64,000 nucleotides of DNA from Cynocephalus volans. Its lineage: Eukaryota; Chordata; Mammalia; Dermoptera; Cynocephalidae. Positions 23,766-35,045 of the stretch are shown piece after piece (the stretch's first letter is position 1; every line of letters begins with the position of its first letter). The notes under the pieces are model-generated. The model was not told the origin of the DNA, made no database searches, and was given only the letters and a program-made list of their open reading frames with translations. The position numbers and the translations under genes are program-made. Location: NCBI RefSeq assembly GCF_027409185.1, contig NC_084478.1, positions 85,109,624-85,173,623 of the forward strand. Direction: 5' to 3'.

Positions 23766-26622
23766 CATAGCTGCTTGTCAAACTCTGCACTTTATGTTTA
23801 AAGTGGGAAACTGCTTCCAGATGGTGCATTTCTATTGGAATGCCCTGGAGATGAAGGTTCTATGGCATAAGGAGTTGGAAGAAGGCTGCAAAGCTGCCTG
23901 TAATGGACCTTATGGTGGGAAATGGAGTAAAACAGTGGTGGGATTTGAGCCTGAGGATCATTTTGTTGCAGAACTAATTTACAATTATGGCATCAGAGAC
24001 TACAAGCTTAGCAATGACTTCATGTGTATCACGCTGGCTTCTAACCAAGCTGTCAGCAATGCGAAGAAGCTGGAGTAGCCACTCACTGAAGTTGGAAAAG
24101 GTGCTTTTCAAACTGAGGCTCCAGGAGGATATAGTTTCTATTTGCAGAATCACATTCTGCCTCAGTCAGATCCTGTACTAAAAGTAACTCTAGCAGTGTC
24201 TGATCTTCAGAAGTTCTTGAACTACTGGTCTAACCTACTGGGAATGAAAATTTATGAAAAAGATGAAGAGAAGCAAAGAGCTTTAGTGGGCTAGGCTGAT
24301 AACTAGTACAAGCTGGAGCTACAGGACATCAAGGGTACAGTTAATCATGAGCAGCTTTCGGAACACTTGCCTTTTCTTGCCCCCAAAAAGAGTTGCCAAG
24401 CCTAGAAGACTTGATGAAAAGGGAGAACCGGTAGCTTCTGACTCCGCCAGTGAGTCTGCATACCCCAGGGAAAGCAACAGCACAAGTGGTCATTCTGGCT
24501 GACCCGGATGGACATAAAACTTGCTCTGTCAGGGATGAAGCATTTCAAGAATTTTCTAAGACAGATCCAGAGAGAAGCAAATTGTTGGATGACACAATGG
24601 TGGCAGATAAAAGTGATAAGTGGTTTGCTAAAGGAAATAAACAAAGCCTTCAGTTTAATGGAAGACAGTGTGGAGCAAGCATTTGTGATTCCTGCCTAGC
24701 ATCTGTGGTGACTCCTGCCTAGCACCTGTGAGGCCTGATGTGTCTATTTCTGAAAAAATTCTCTTAAACTTGGTTGTTTCCTCTATAGGCAAGGAGGCCT
24801 GGGTGGTGAAGATTTCTGTATTCTAGAAATCAATCCAATTATCATTAGTGCTGGTAGAGGAGAACTCTTGTAATCTGCACTGTCACTGGAACGGCACATT
24901 CTGTGTAACTGTATTAGATTAGTAACAAATTATTTTCCACACTAGGATAGCTGTATGGGACACAATGGTAATATTCCCAGCACCTGATGATAATATGCTG
25001 TTCTAATATCTTACTCTGGCAGGTCTTGACGTTTAAAATTTTTTTAAGAAATCTTGTTCCTTGGAACAACATATTTGGTTAACACACCCATCTTACTTGC
25101 TTTCACATTTTGAGTAGCCAGAGAAAACAGACAGGAAGGATTTAATGTGTTGTGTTGCCACATACCTGCTTCTGTGCTAGTTTCTTTACATAACTTTTTT
25201 AATCCTTACAAGAAAGAACATGATGTTAGATTTCTTTAAAATGGATTAAACTGTTTCTTCAGCATGAAAAAAACATTTTTTTGGCAGCTTCTCAATATGG
25301 AGATCCAAACCCTTGACCCTGATGTTATAGCACCATGCTCTAACCAACTGAGCTAACTGACTAGCCCCAATATGTTTCGGTGTTGTCTCATAGTTTTCTC
25401 TTTGGGTCTACAGAACAATCAGGTTTTAATCATTAGAAACAGAATTGTATTGGGCATATTCATTAGAGTATGCTTCTGAAATCAAGTAGTTATATCAGTC
25501 TCTAAGTCTCATTATTTAAAGTGGTGGTTGGGTTCAAATTTCAGGGAAAAACTGAGGAGACTGGAAAGGATTGACTCAGGGGATACCAGTTCCAAAATAA
25601 CATATATAAAATTACTTGTAAGTCATAACCCCTGCTGTTCTCCCTTACTGAGAGGGTGGGGCATGGAAATTTCTGGGTGAGTTGCAGCTTCCCTTCTTAT
25701 AGGGGTGACCTTACCTGCCTTGAGAGAAAAAAACTTTGTCTAGTTCCACACTTCTCACTCAACTTAAATTCCCTATCTTAGGGAAGCAATGATAAGTTTC
25801 AAAGAAAACCAAATTATATATATGTTCCTCTGCTAGGTAATTGGTTCATTTTTTTTCTGTACATGAGGAAATTATTATGTGAATTTCAAATAATCAGATA
25901 AACTTCTGTGTCTCTTTAGATTATGATATGTTAATTCTCAGATTTTCTATTGATTATTAAGTGATTCTTGGTGCTTATCCCTAGTAACGCTGTTCTTGTG
26001 AAAAGAAACTACTTTTCCCACTGTATTAGGCTGCTATATTATGGCCCTCTAATTTTGTTATAGTAAAATAAGTGGTTTATGAAAGTACTGAATGACTAAA
26101 TAACACATCCTAGATTCTTTATCTGCTTATCTTGTATTTTGACATGCCAAAATGTTTTACTCTTAAATGAACAACTATACATGATAGTAGTACCATGCAT
26201 GACAGAAATCAATGCTGTTTATCCACCTGGGATATTTTGGCTTTCTGAGACCTGCTCCCTTTTATTTATCTCATTGCCTGTCATGTTTTCCTTTGTTGTA
26301 GTCTTTAATATTTTATCCATCCTAAAGCTATGTAGTATACAACTTTGGCCTTTTATCAAGCAATCCAAAAGTTTGGTTTTGCACGATTCAGCCAGTAATT
26401 TTAAACCAAAAGTTATGATTACTTTCCCACCTCTGGGAGGATAGTATGATCAATTAGAAAATGAAGTTATAAGAAAGATGGTTTTCCCCAGGCCAAAATT
26501 TTAAATGAATGAAGTTGGAGTTGGTCCATGGGTTGTGGGTTATTGTTAAACTGATTAACATTGTCTCCCTTCACAACCACACTTGTCTGATTAGCTTTGA
26601 AGAAAAATAAATAAATAAATAG
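23766..26622 (+). pseudogene. GLOD4P: GLOD4 processed pseudogene (glyoxalase domain containing 4)
   Basis: GLOD4 is a mitochondrial protein with glyoxalase/VOC-fold domains. Its exact reaction is not settled. Here the frame reads '[20 protein letters not shown]' and '[19 protein letters not shown]' without introns, matching GLOD4 from its second residue. The initiator is ATA (23767), a TGG-to-TAG change stops the frame at 24076-24078, and further stops and frameshifts follow to about 24670. A long 3' UTR-like stretch ends in AATAAATAAATA (about 26605-26620). Similar text flanks both sides ('AAAATGAGAGAAGGAA' and 'AAAATAAGAGGAGAGAA'), a probable target-site duplication. It is a retrocopy, dead, split in its 3' UTR by a SINE. 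Confidence 0.9.
25275..25368 (-). mobile_element. tRNA-Ile-derived CYN-like SINE (monomeric), antisense
   Basis: The minus strand reads 'TTAGCTCAGTTGGTTAGAGC', which is the tRNA-Ile A-box region, then a B-box-like 'GGGTTTGGATCTC', then an A-rich end. It is closer to a tRNA than the dimeric copy at 19444. It lies in the 3' UTR part of the GLOD4 pseudogene. Confidence 0.8.
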
Positions 26623-28292
26623 ACAGATGGAAGAAAAATAAGAGGAGAGAACACTTCCTAATGCATTCTATGAGGCCAGCATTACCCTAATAGCAAAGGC
26701 AGATAAAGACATCACAAGAAAACTACGTACTAACATCCCTTATGAATATACATGCAAAAATCCTCAAAAAAAAAATACTAGCAAAGTAAATAAAAGAGCA
26801 TATTAAAAGGTTTATACACCATGACCAAGTGGGATTTATCTTGGGAATGCAAAAAGGATTCACTATAAGAAAACCAACCAATGTAATTCACCACATTAAT
26901 AGAATGAAGAGGAAAACAACCACCTGACTATCTCAATTGGTGTTTTCCTGAAAAAAACACTCAGTAAACTAGTAATAGAAGGTAACTCCTCAACAGAACA
27001 AAGGATGTTTATGAAAAACCCACAGCTAGCATCATATTCAATGGCAAAAGACTGAATGCTCCCTCTAATAATAGGAAAAAGACAAGGAAGCCTACTTTCA
27101 AGACTACTATTAAACATTGTACTGGAAATTCTAGTCAGAGAAATTAGACAAGAAAAAGAAAAAGAAATAAAAGGCATCCATATTGGGAAGGAACAAATAA
27201 AACTATTTCTACTTACAGATGACATGATCCTAAATAAAGAAAATCCCAAAAGAATCCACAAGAAATCTACTAGATAATAAACAAATTCAGCAAAGATGCA
27301 GGGTTAAAGATCAAGATACAGAAATCACTTGTGTTTCTATACACCTGTAATGAACAATCCAAAAAGGAAATTAAGAAAGCAATGTCATTTATAACAGCAT
27401 CAAAAAGAATAAGACACCTAAGAATATATTTAAGAAAAAAAGGTGAATGACTTATACACTGAAAATTTAAAAAACATTGCTGAAAATAATTAAAGAAGAC
27501 CATGTTTATGGGTCATTAGACTTAATATTGTTAAGACGTCAGTACTAGCCAAAGCCATCTACAGATTCAAAACAATCCCAATCAGCATTCTAACAGCCTT
27601 TTTTGAAGAAATGGAAAAGTCAGTCCTTAAATTCATATGGAAGTACAAGGGACTCCAGATAGCCAAAACAATCTTGAAAAAGAATAACAAAGTTGGAAGA
27701 CTCATACTTTCTGGTTTCAAAACTTACTACAAAGTACAGTAATCAAAACAGTGTTGTAGTGGCATAGAGAAAGACATATAGACCAATGCAATAAAATTGA
27801 CAGTCCAGAAATAAATTCATACATGTATGAAGAGTTAATTACTAACAAGGGTGCCTAGTCCATTCAACAAGGAAAAAAACTGTGCTGGCAAAACTGAATT
27901 TCCACATACAAGAGAATGAAGTTGTACCTCTACCTCACAGCAGATATAAAAGTTAACTCAAAATGGATCAACAACCTAACTATAAGAGCTAAGCCCATAA
28001 AACTCTTAGAAGAAAACTTAGGGCTAAATCATCATAACCTTGGATTTGGCAAAGGATTCTTAGATATCACACTAAAAACATAAGCAATAAAAAAATAGAT
28101 AAAATGGGCTTCATCAAAATTAAAAGCTTTTGTGCATCAAAAGGCACCATCAACAAGGTAAAAAGATAACCACAGAATGGAAGAAAATATTAGCAAATTA
28201 TATACTAAACCCTCAAAGGGTTTAATATCCAGAATTTATAAAGAACTTCAACTCCACAACAAAAAGATAACCCATTTTTAAAGTGGGCAAAA
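26623..28292 (+). mobile_element. Old L1, piece 4 of 5 (reverse transcriptase and C-terminal part)
   Basis: Continues from piece 3 ('GCATTCTATGAGGCCAGCAT'). The reverse-transcriptase frame at 27056-27277 shows '[20 protein letters not shown]' and a damaged FADD region, reading LLTDD. It is interrupted at 28292 by a young L1 insertion. Confidence 0.8.
28280..28292. repeat. Left target-site duplication of the young L1
   Basis: 'AAAGTGGGCAAAA' here is repeated exactly at 29275-29287. Confidence 0.9.
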
Positions 28293-29274
28293 GTAACTGC
28301 ATCCGACAAGGGATTAATATCCATAATATACAAGGAACTAAAGCAATTACACAGTAAAAAAACAAGCAACCCAATTAAAAAATGGGAAAAGGAGCTGAAT
28401 AGAAATTTTTTAAAGGAAGACATACAAATGGCCAACAGATACATGAAAAAATGCTCAACATCACTAGTCATCAGGGAAATGCAAATTAAAACCACATTGA
28501 GATATCACCTCACCACAGTTAGACTGCCTATAATAAAAAAGACACAGAATAACAAATGCTGGTAAGGGTGTAGAGAGAAGGGAACGCTCCCACATTGTTG
28601 GTGGGACTGTAAATTAGTACAAGCACTATGGAAAACAGGATAGAGGTTTCCCAAACAACTACAGATAGATCTTCCATATGACCCAGCAATCCCTCTTCTG
28701 GGTATATACCCAAAGGAATGGAAATCATCATGTCAAAGGGACACCTGCACTCCCATGATCATCACAGCTCTGTTTAAAACAGCCAAGATATGGAACCGAC
28801 CTAAATGTCCATTGATGGACGATTGAATAAGGAAAATGTGGTATACATACACCATGGAATACTATTCTGCTATAAAAAAGAATGAAATTTTCCCATTTGC
28901 AACAACATGGCTGAGCCTGGAGAAACTTATGTTGAATGAAATAAGTAAAGCACAGAGGGATAAATACCACATGTCCTCACTCATAAGTGGGAGCTAAAAG
29001 AGAAAGAAGGAAAGAAAGAAAGACCACAGTGGTGTGTTGGACTCACGAAGGGAGAGAACATACCTAGGGATACAAAGTGGAATGTGGGAAAGGGGGATGG
29101 GGAGGGAGGCTGGGGATAATTGGGTGGAGGACATGAGGCACAAACACAATTTGTGGTAGTGGGCATGCTACCAGTATGGATCTGGCCTTCACATCTTGGG
29201 CATGAAGGGTGACAATCAGTTTTGTATTCATGAATATTCATAACCAATAAAAAAACATTTTGTTTAAAATAAAT
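28293..29274 (+). mobile_element. 5'-truncated young L1 (late ORF2 plus 3' UTR)
   Basis: Begins in late ORF2 and ends in an A-rich tail (29245-29274). It is flanked by a perfect 13-bp target-site duplication. It is less diverged than the host L1 and of the same type as the L1 at 52960-64000. Confidence 0.9.
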
Positions 29275-29287
29275 AAAGTGGGCAAAA

Positions 29288-29867
29288 GAAAAAAATAAAT
29301 AAAATGGGCAAAGGACTTGAATACCCATTTCTCAAAAAAAAGAGATACAAATGACTGAGAAGCACATGAAAAGATGCTCAACATCATTGGTCATTGGGGA
29401 GATGTAAATCAAAACAAAAATGAAATACCACTTTGCACCTACTGGGATGGCTATAATAAAAATAAATAAATAAAACAAAAGAACAAGTGTGGGTGAAAAT
29501 GTGGAGAAATTGGAACTCTTATACATTTATGATGGGAATGTAAAATGGTATAGCTGCTTTGGAAAAGAGTTTGGAGGTTTCTCAAAAAGCTAAATATATA
29601 ATTACCATATGATACCACAATTCCACGTCTAAGTATATAGGAATTCAAAGAGATACTTGTACACCACTGTTCATTGCAACATTAGTCACTGTAGCCAAAA
29701 GGTGGAAACAGCCCAAGTGTTCATCAACAGATGAACAGATAAACAACATTTCATATATACATCCAGTGGAATATTTTTCAGCCATAAAGGAATGAAATTC
29801 TGATATGCACTACAACATGGATAAACATTGAAAACGTTATGCTAAATGGAATAAGCCAGACAGCTGT
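29288..29867 (+). mobile_element. Old L1, piece 5 of 5 (end of ORF2)
   Basis: Resumes at the same L1 position where piece 4 stopped ('AAAATGGGCAAAGGACTTGA'). It runs to near the ORF2 end, where composite copy C begins. Confidence 0.75.
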
Positions 29868-30540
29868 ACAAAAAGCCTTCCCCAGGGAATCAGCAGCAAA
29901 GCAGCAATTTACCTCAGCCACAGAGCTCAAGAACTGGTCCCCACAGGAAGTTCCCTCTTTTTAGAAGTAAGCAAAGGATTGTTAGTTCCAGTGCAGAGTT
30001 GGAGTACTGGGAACAGCAAATAACCCAATACAGAACTGAAAGAAAAAAAATACCCACAACTAGAGACAAAGTTTGATATTAACTAGTAAAGGTCTCACAT
30101 CACCAAAAAACACCTATAACTCATAGAAGGATGAGAAGTCCTCTGGGCTACTAAGCCAGAGATGGGGGAGGGCTGGGGTCCTCAGCCATGCCCCCTGACA
30201 CCCACAACCAGCCCAGCCACAACCACCAAGCCATAGCAAGAAGGGCCCCAGGTTCCTGAATGGAGGTAGGGGGTCGAGGGCTTTTGCCACACCCCCCTGA
30301 CATCTGCACCCAGCCCAGCCATGACCAAGCCACCACTGGCAGCCCCCTGGTCTCTCCTGTGGGAATGAGGGGGGTGTCACAGGCCTCAATCCTGCCCCTC
30401 CTCCTTCCTCCTTCTTCCATCCCTTTTTCTTCCCCTTTCCCCTCTCCCTCTCCCTCCCAACTGCTCCACAACATCATAGAACGTAAAAAAATAATAATAT
30501 TAATAAATAAATAAATAAAATTTTAAAAAGAAAATTAAAG
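29868..30540 (+). mobile_element. Composite SVA-like retroelement, copy C (5'-truncated)
   Basis: Begins at 'CTGTACAAAAAGCCTTCCCC', matching internal positions about 43595 (minus strand) in copy D and 17628 in copy B. It holds the spacer, about two VNTR units, a pyrimidine-rich block (30390-30460), 'CCAACTGCTCCACAACATCA' and an ATAAT/AAATA tail. 5' truncation is normal for L1-mobilised elements. Confidence 0.8.
30140..30370 (+). repeat. VNTR of composite copy C, about 2 units
   Basis: The anchor 'CCAGCCCA' context recurs at 30206 and 30308, spacing about 102 bp. The units match those of copies B and D. Confidence 0.75.
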
Positions 30541-30727
30541 ATAGAAAATCTTGAAAGAAGTCAGAGGAAAAAACATTTTCCCTATAGAGAAACAAGAATA
30601 AGAATTACACTGGACTTTTTTTCAGAAACCATGCAAGCAAAAAGAGAGTGGAGTAAAACATTTAAAGTGTTGAGAGAGAAAGAAAACACCAACCTCAAAT
30701 TCTCTATCCAGCAAACTTATCCTTCAC
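30541..30727 (+). mobile_element. Old L1 ORF1 C-terminal fragment
   Basis: Text such as 'TTCAGAAACCATGCAAGC' is the L1 ORF1 C-terminal region. It continues after a nested L1 at 31043. Confidence 0.65.
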
Positions 30728-31042
30728 ACACACAGAAAGAGAAATACCATGTCTTCACTCATAATTGGGAGAAAGAAAGAAAATAATACATTGGACTTTC
30801 AGAAGGAGAGAAGAGAGCCACAGTTACTAGAGGATGGAAAGGGGGAGGGAGAGGAGGGCTAGCAAGAAATTGGTTAATGGACACAAGGAATGCATACGTT
30901 CTGTAATGATGAACATGCTAATTATCCTGATTTGATCATCACACATTGTATGCAGGTATTGATAATCAACTCTGTACCCTACAAATATGTTTAATCAATT
31001 ATTTTTCAGTTAAAAGAAAGAAAATAAACTAAAAAAATGTGA
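30728..31042 (+). mobile_element. L1 3' UTR fragment nested in old L1
   Basis: Short 5'-truncated L1: 'AGAAATACCATGTCTTCACT' to the 3' end 'TCAATTATTTTTCAGTTAAA' with an A-rich tail. Confidence 0.8.
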
Positions 31043-32190
31043 GGGAGAAATAAAGACTATCTCAGACAAAAAAAATTAAAGGAATCTTTAACCAGTAGAC
31101 CTGCCTTGCTAGAAATGTAAAAAGAAGTTCTTCAGAGAAAAGGAAAATTGTATAGGTCAGAAACTTGGATCTGCATAAAGAAAGGAAGAGCATTAGAGAG
31201 GAAATAAGTGAAGGTAAATTAAAAACTTTATTTTTATTCTTAATTGATCCAACAGATAACAGCTTGTTCAAAATAATAATAAAAATGTCATTATTACAGT
31301 TTATGGATAAGTGAAATGAACAACAGCAATGACATAAGGGACAGGAGTGTGGAATTAGGAACATTTTGTTATATGGTACTTGCACTGCCCCTGAAGTGGT
31401 ATAGTATTATTTGAAAATGGACTTGGATTAGCTGTGAACGTATACAGCAAGCTCTAGGGAAACTGCTAAAAAAAGGTTTCTTTAAAAAAAAAAAGCATAA
31501 TTGATATGCTAAGAAAATAGGCAGAATGGAATCATATAAAATGCACAATTAAAATTACTGAAGGCAGAAAAAGAGTGGATGACAAAAAATAGAAACAAAG
31601 AGCAAGAATAACAAATAGAAAACAGTAACAAATATGATAGATATTAATACAACTATATCGATAATTTCTTTAAACATCAGTGGTCTAACTGCATCAATTA
31701 AAAGACAAGATTGTCAAAGGAGGAGATCAAAAATAAGATCCAACTTCATGTTGTCTACAAGAAACCCACTCTAAATATAAAGAAAGATATAAAGTAAAGG
31801 GCTAGGGCAAGATATACCATGCAACACTAAACAAAAAGCTGGAGCAGCTATATTAATTTCAGACAAAGATAGCTTCAGAGAAAGAAAAATTTTCAAGGAT
31901 AAAAAGGATAATTACATAATAACAAAGAGGTCAATTCTTCAAGAAGACTTAATAATCCTTAATGTGTATGCACCTAAGAGAACATCAAAATACAGGAGGC
32001 AAAAACTGATAAAAACACATGAAGAAATAGATGAATCCACTATTATAGCTGGAGACTTCAACACTCCTCTATCATAAATAGATCCAGCAGGCAGAAAATC
32101 AACAAGAATATAGTTGAATTCAACAGCACCATCAATCAACTGGATATAATTGATATCTATAGAATACTTCATCCAACAATTAATTGAGGA
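31043..32190 (+). mobile_element. Old L1: ORF1 end, inter-ORF region and ORF2 endonuclease
   Basis: 'CAGTAGACCTGCCTTGCTAG' is the end of ORF1. Around 31680-31780 the start of the endonuclease region appears, with 'TTCATGTTGTCTACAAGAAA' (the LQETH block). 'GGAGACTTCAACACTCC' at about 32050 is the GDFNTP motif. All frames are broken. The inter-ORF gap is long, as in L1M families. Confidence 0.7.
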
Positions 32191-32945
32191 GAAAGAGCTG
32201 GTAAAAAGGAAGAGGTTAAAGATAAAGAATTGTGTGTGTTTGAGGGAGAGGTGGTGGTAATTGATCACATAAATGTCTGAGGAGACAGGATAGAATGGGG
32301 TCCAAAGCTTGGGTAGAGGAATATGCTCTGATTGGGAGAAGTTATACCTTCTCTACTGAGACAGAAGGAAAGGAGAAGACAATGGGTCCAGGTAAAAATC
32401 AAGTTTACAGGTGGTGAAAGAGGAAGTTCAGGAAGGTCCTATCTATCTTCATGGTCTCAGTCAAGCAGGAGAAAAAGTAACTTCAAGAATGAGAAGAGGG
32501 AGGGTAGAGTAGAGGAATTTTAAAAAGTGGAAATGTGGAATAATCACTTAGAAATTCAAGAATGAGTTGCCTAGGTATATAAAGAAAGGCTGTTAGGCAG
32601 CTCAGTTGAGGGCCTAGCTGAGAATGGGAAACCATAAATTTGTACTGGTGCCAAACTGCATAGTTGTATGATTTTCTTTGCCAACATCCTGACTGTTGAA
32701 CAGAGCAGTGATGGGAACTTGGATTTATCCTGGGTTGCAGCTCTACAGGGCAGGTGTGGCAAAAGGATTAAGGGTGTGATGAGAATATTTACAATAAGGC
32801 TCCCAGGCTCCAAATTGAACCCAGGAGAGCACCAAAATATAAAAGATGAACAGAAGAGGAGAATGAAAAGGTAATTGAGAAGGAAAAATCAGAAGCCAGT
32901 GGTGTTACGGAATGAAATAGTCCTGAAAACTCCAGAGTTTGGAAA
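32191..32945. other. No recognisable feature
   Basis: About 750 bp without a recognised repeat or gene. The frames at 32332-32523 and 32668-32874 look like chance. Confidence 0.4.
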
Positions 32946-33110
32946 ACCCTCTGAGGCCATGTAGTCCAAACCTCTCATTGTGGCAGATGAGGAAAATGAG
33001 GCCAGAGAGGAGAGGAGACTTGCCCAAGGTTCACAGTGTTAGGCCACAGAGCTGGGACTAAAATTCAGGTCTTTTAACTCTGTCCTGTGCTCTTATTTAC
33101 TCTATGGCAG
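32946..33110 (+). repeat. MIR-like SINE remnant
   Basis: Text 'CAGATGAGGAAAATGAGGCC' followed by 'ACTTGCCCAAGGTTCACAG' and 'AGAGCTGGGACTAAAATTCA' is the MIR core and tRNA-like part in reverse reading order typical of MIR-class repeats. Confidence 0.7.
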
Positions 33111-33232
33111 TTGGTTACCTTTTCTTCATTTAAAAAGTCACATATATTTTCCATAGATAATTTGAAAAAACTCAAAAAAGAATAAAAAATAAAATTTAAA
33201 TCTTTATAATCTTACCACTAACTGTAAACTTT

Positions 33233-33775
33233 TTGACATATGTAGTGGTTTTAAAACAAGTTCATAAATTCTTTGACATCTGTCTCATCAAAAGGTGGAA
33301 TCTAATTCCCCTCCCCTAGAATATGAGCTGAACTTAGTGGCTTGCTTCTAATGGATAGAATGCAGTGGAAGTGCTGCTGCGTGACTCCAGACACTAGGTC
33401 ATAAAAGCAATACTGCTTCCACCTGGCTCACTCTCTCTCGGGACACTTGCTCTTGGAACCCAGCTGTCATGCCATGAGAAAACCCAGGCCACATAGAGAA
33501 GCCACGTGTAATTGTTCCAGCTGAAAATCCCAGCTGAGTTCTCAGCCAACAACCAGGATCAACTGCCAGACATGTGAATAAGGATGCCTTCGAGATTTCT
33601 CCAGCTCCAGCCATAGTCTGACTGCAACTATGTGAGAGACTCTGAGCAAGAAGCATGTAACTGACCCAGTCAACCCCCAGAGTCTCAAGAGAGAATAATA
33701 AATGATTGTTGTTACTTTACATCACCACGTTTGGGGGTGATTTGTTATGAAGCACTAAATAACCAATATAGCATA
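33233..33775 (+). mobile_element. MLT1-type MaLR LTR
   Basis: About 540 bp with the MLT1 pattern, including 'GGTGGAATCTAATTCCCCTC' near the 5' side and 'TTTGGGGGTGATTTGTTATG' near the 3' end. An AATAAATG polyadenylation-like site lies near 33697. Solo LTR, ancient. Confidence 0.7.
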
Positions 33776-33779
33776 TTTC

Positions 33780-34175
33780 TTTCCAGTCTTTTGTATGAAT
33801 ATATATTTTAATTACAATACTGGAATCACAATATATATACTATTTTATATACTCATTTTTACTTTGCGTTATCCATGATGATTTCCCCACATAATTAAAA
33901 TGTTTTAAAATGCCATTATAATGGGTACATGATAGTCAGCCTTATGGATATTTCATAATGTATTTAATCAGTACTTACAGTCTTTATTGTTAGACATTTA
34001 TAGTTTTCCAATTTTTCACTATCATAAATAATGCTGCAGTGAATGTTCTTGCACCTACATCATTTTTTAAGTATTTTTTTCATTTGAATGACAAAAGCAA
34101 CACAGATTAATTGAACCAATTCAAATAATATAAAAGTTCCAAAAGTAAAATTATAGATTCTTCCATTCCTCCTCT
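33780..34175 (-). mobile_element. Old LINE fragment, antisense
   Basis: The minus strand has 'TTCACTGCAGCATTATTTAT', a familiar old L1M/HAL1-type 3' region. Very diverged. Confidence 0.5.
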
Positions 34176-34179
34176 CTAG

Positions 34180-34434
34180 TGAATTGAATTATATCCCCCA
34201 AAACTCGCTGAAGCTTGAATTGTGTCCCCCAAGTTTTATGTATTAGAAACTTGGCCCACACTCTGACTGTTAAGAGGGTGGGAAATCCTATTATGGTAAT
34301 TGAAAGGTGGGGCCTTGGAGAGCTGATTGGATTGTAGGACCATGCCCTAGTGAATGGATTAAAAATGGTGGTCAGGGGCGTGGTTCTGAGGGCTTTAAAA
34401 GAAGAGAGAGAGGAGAGTCCGTCTTGCTCTCTCT

Positions 34435-34478
<44 letters not shown>

Positions 34479-34642
34479 TCCACCATCTTGTGATGTGAGA
34501 CCCCTGGGTCACTGTTGCCACCACCAGATGGACTTTGGATTTCCCAGGCTCAGAAACTGTAAGGAATAAATTTCGTTTTCTTTATAAATCACCCAGTTTC
34601 AAGTAATTTGTTATAAGCGACAGAAACGGATTAATATATCCA
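34180..34642 (+). mobile_element. MaLR (MST-like) LTR with (TC)n
   Basis: 'GAATTGTGTCCCCCAAG' near the start and 'TCTTTATAAATCACCCAGTT' near the end fit MST/THE1-type LTRs. AATAAA lies near 34565. A partial duplication of the first 20-30 bp is seen at its 5' end (34183 and 34216). A CT microsatellite lies at 34434-34477. Confidence 0.65.
34434..34477 (+). repeat. (CT)n microsatellite
   Basis: About 22 uninterrupted CT units within the LTR, preceded by an imperfect CT-rich stretch. Confidence 0.95.
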
Positions 34643-35045
34643 AGCCATCCCCATAATGTAACTACTGTTAAAAATTTAGCGCAAATCCTTCCACACATAT
34701 ACAATCATATAAGTACATAGAATGAGTTTATTTTCTTTTACAAAAATGGGGTCACTATCGCCTTCTCTTTTACTTAGGAATATGTCATGGATAGCCTTCT
34801 GAGTCAATATACCTTGTTCCTTTTAATGACTGGATAGTAGCCCATAGTATAAACATACCATAATTTTATAACTATTTCACTATAAGTAGACATTAAAGTT
34901 GTTGCTATTACAAACAATATGGTAGTAAACACCCATGTACACATTCCTATACATACTAGTACTTTTATTTCTGACAGTTATATTCTCATAAGTGAGATTT
35001 CCAGATCAAGGGGTATGTGAATTTTTCATTTTAATAAATACAATT
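34643..35045 (-). mobile_element. Old LINE fragment, antisense
   Basis: Minus-strand text such as 'TTGATCTGGAAATCTCACTT' and the 'ACTATGGGCTACTATCCAGT' block match an old LINE 3' region. It probably continues the fragment at 33780-34175 across the MST-like LTR. Confidence 0.5.

Noticed and set aside
23766..24078. Functional GLOD4 gene or exon
   Set aside because: No introns, start codon lost, in-frame stops and an A-rich tail show a retrocopy.
25275..25368. Possible functional tRNA-Ile gene
   Set aside because: The acceptor stem and anticodon arm do not pair properly, the B box is mutated and an A-rich tail follows, so it is a SINE.
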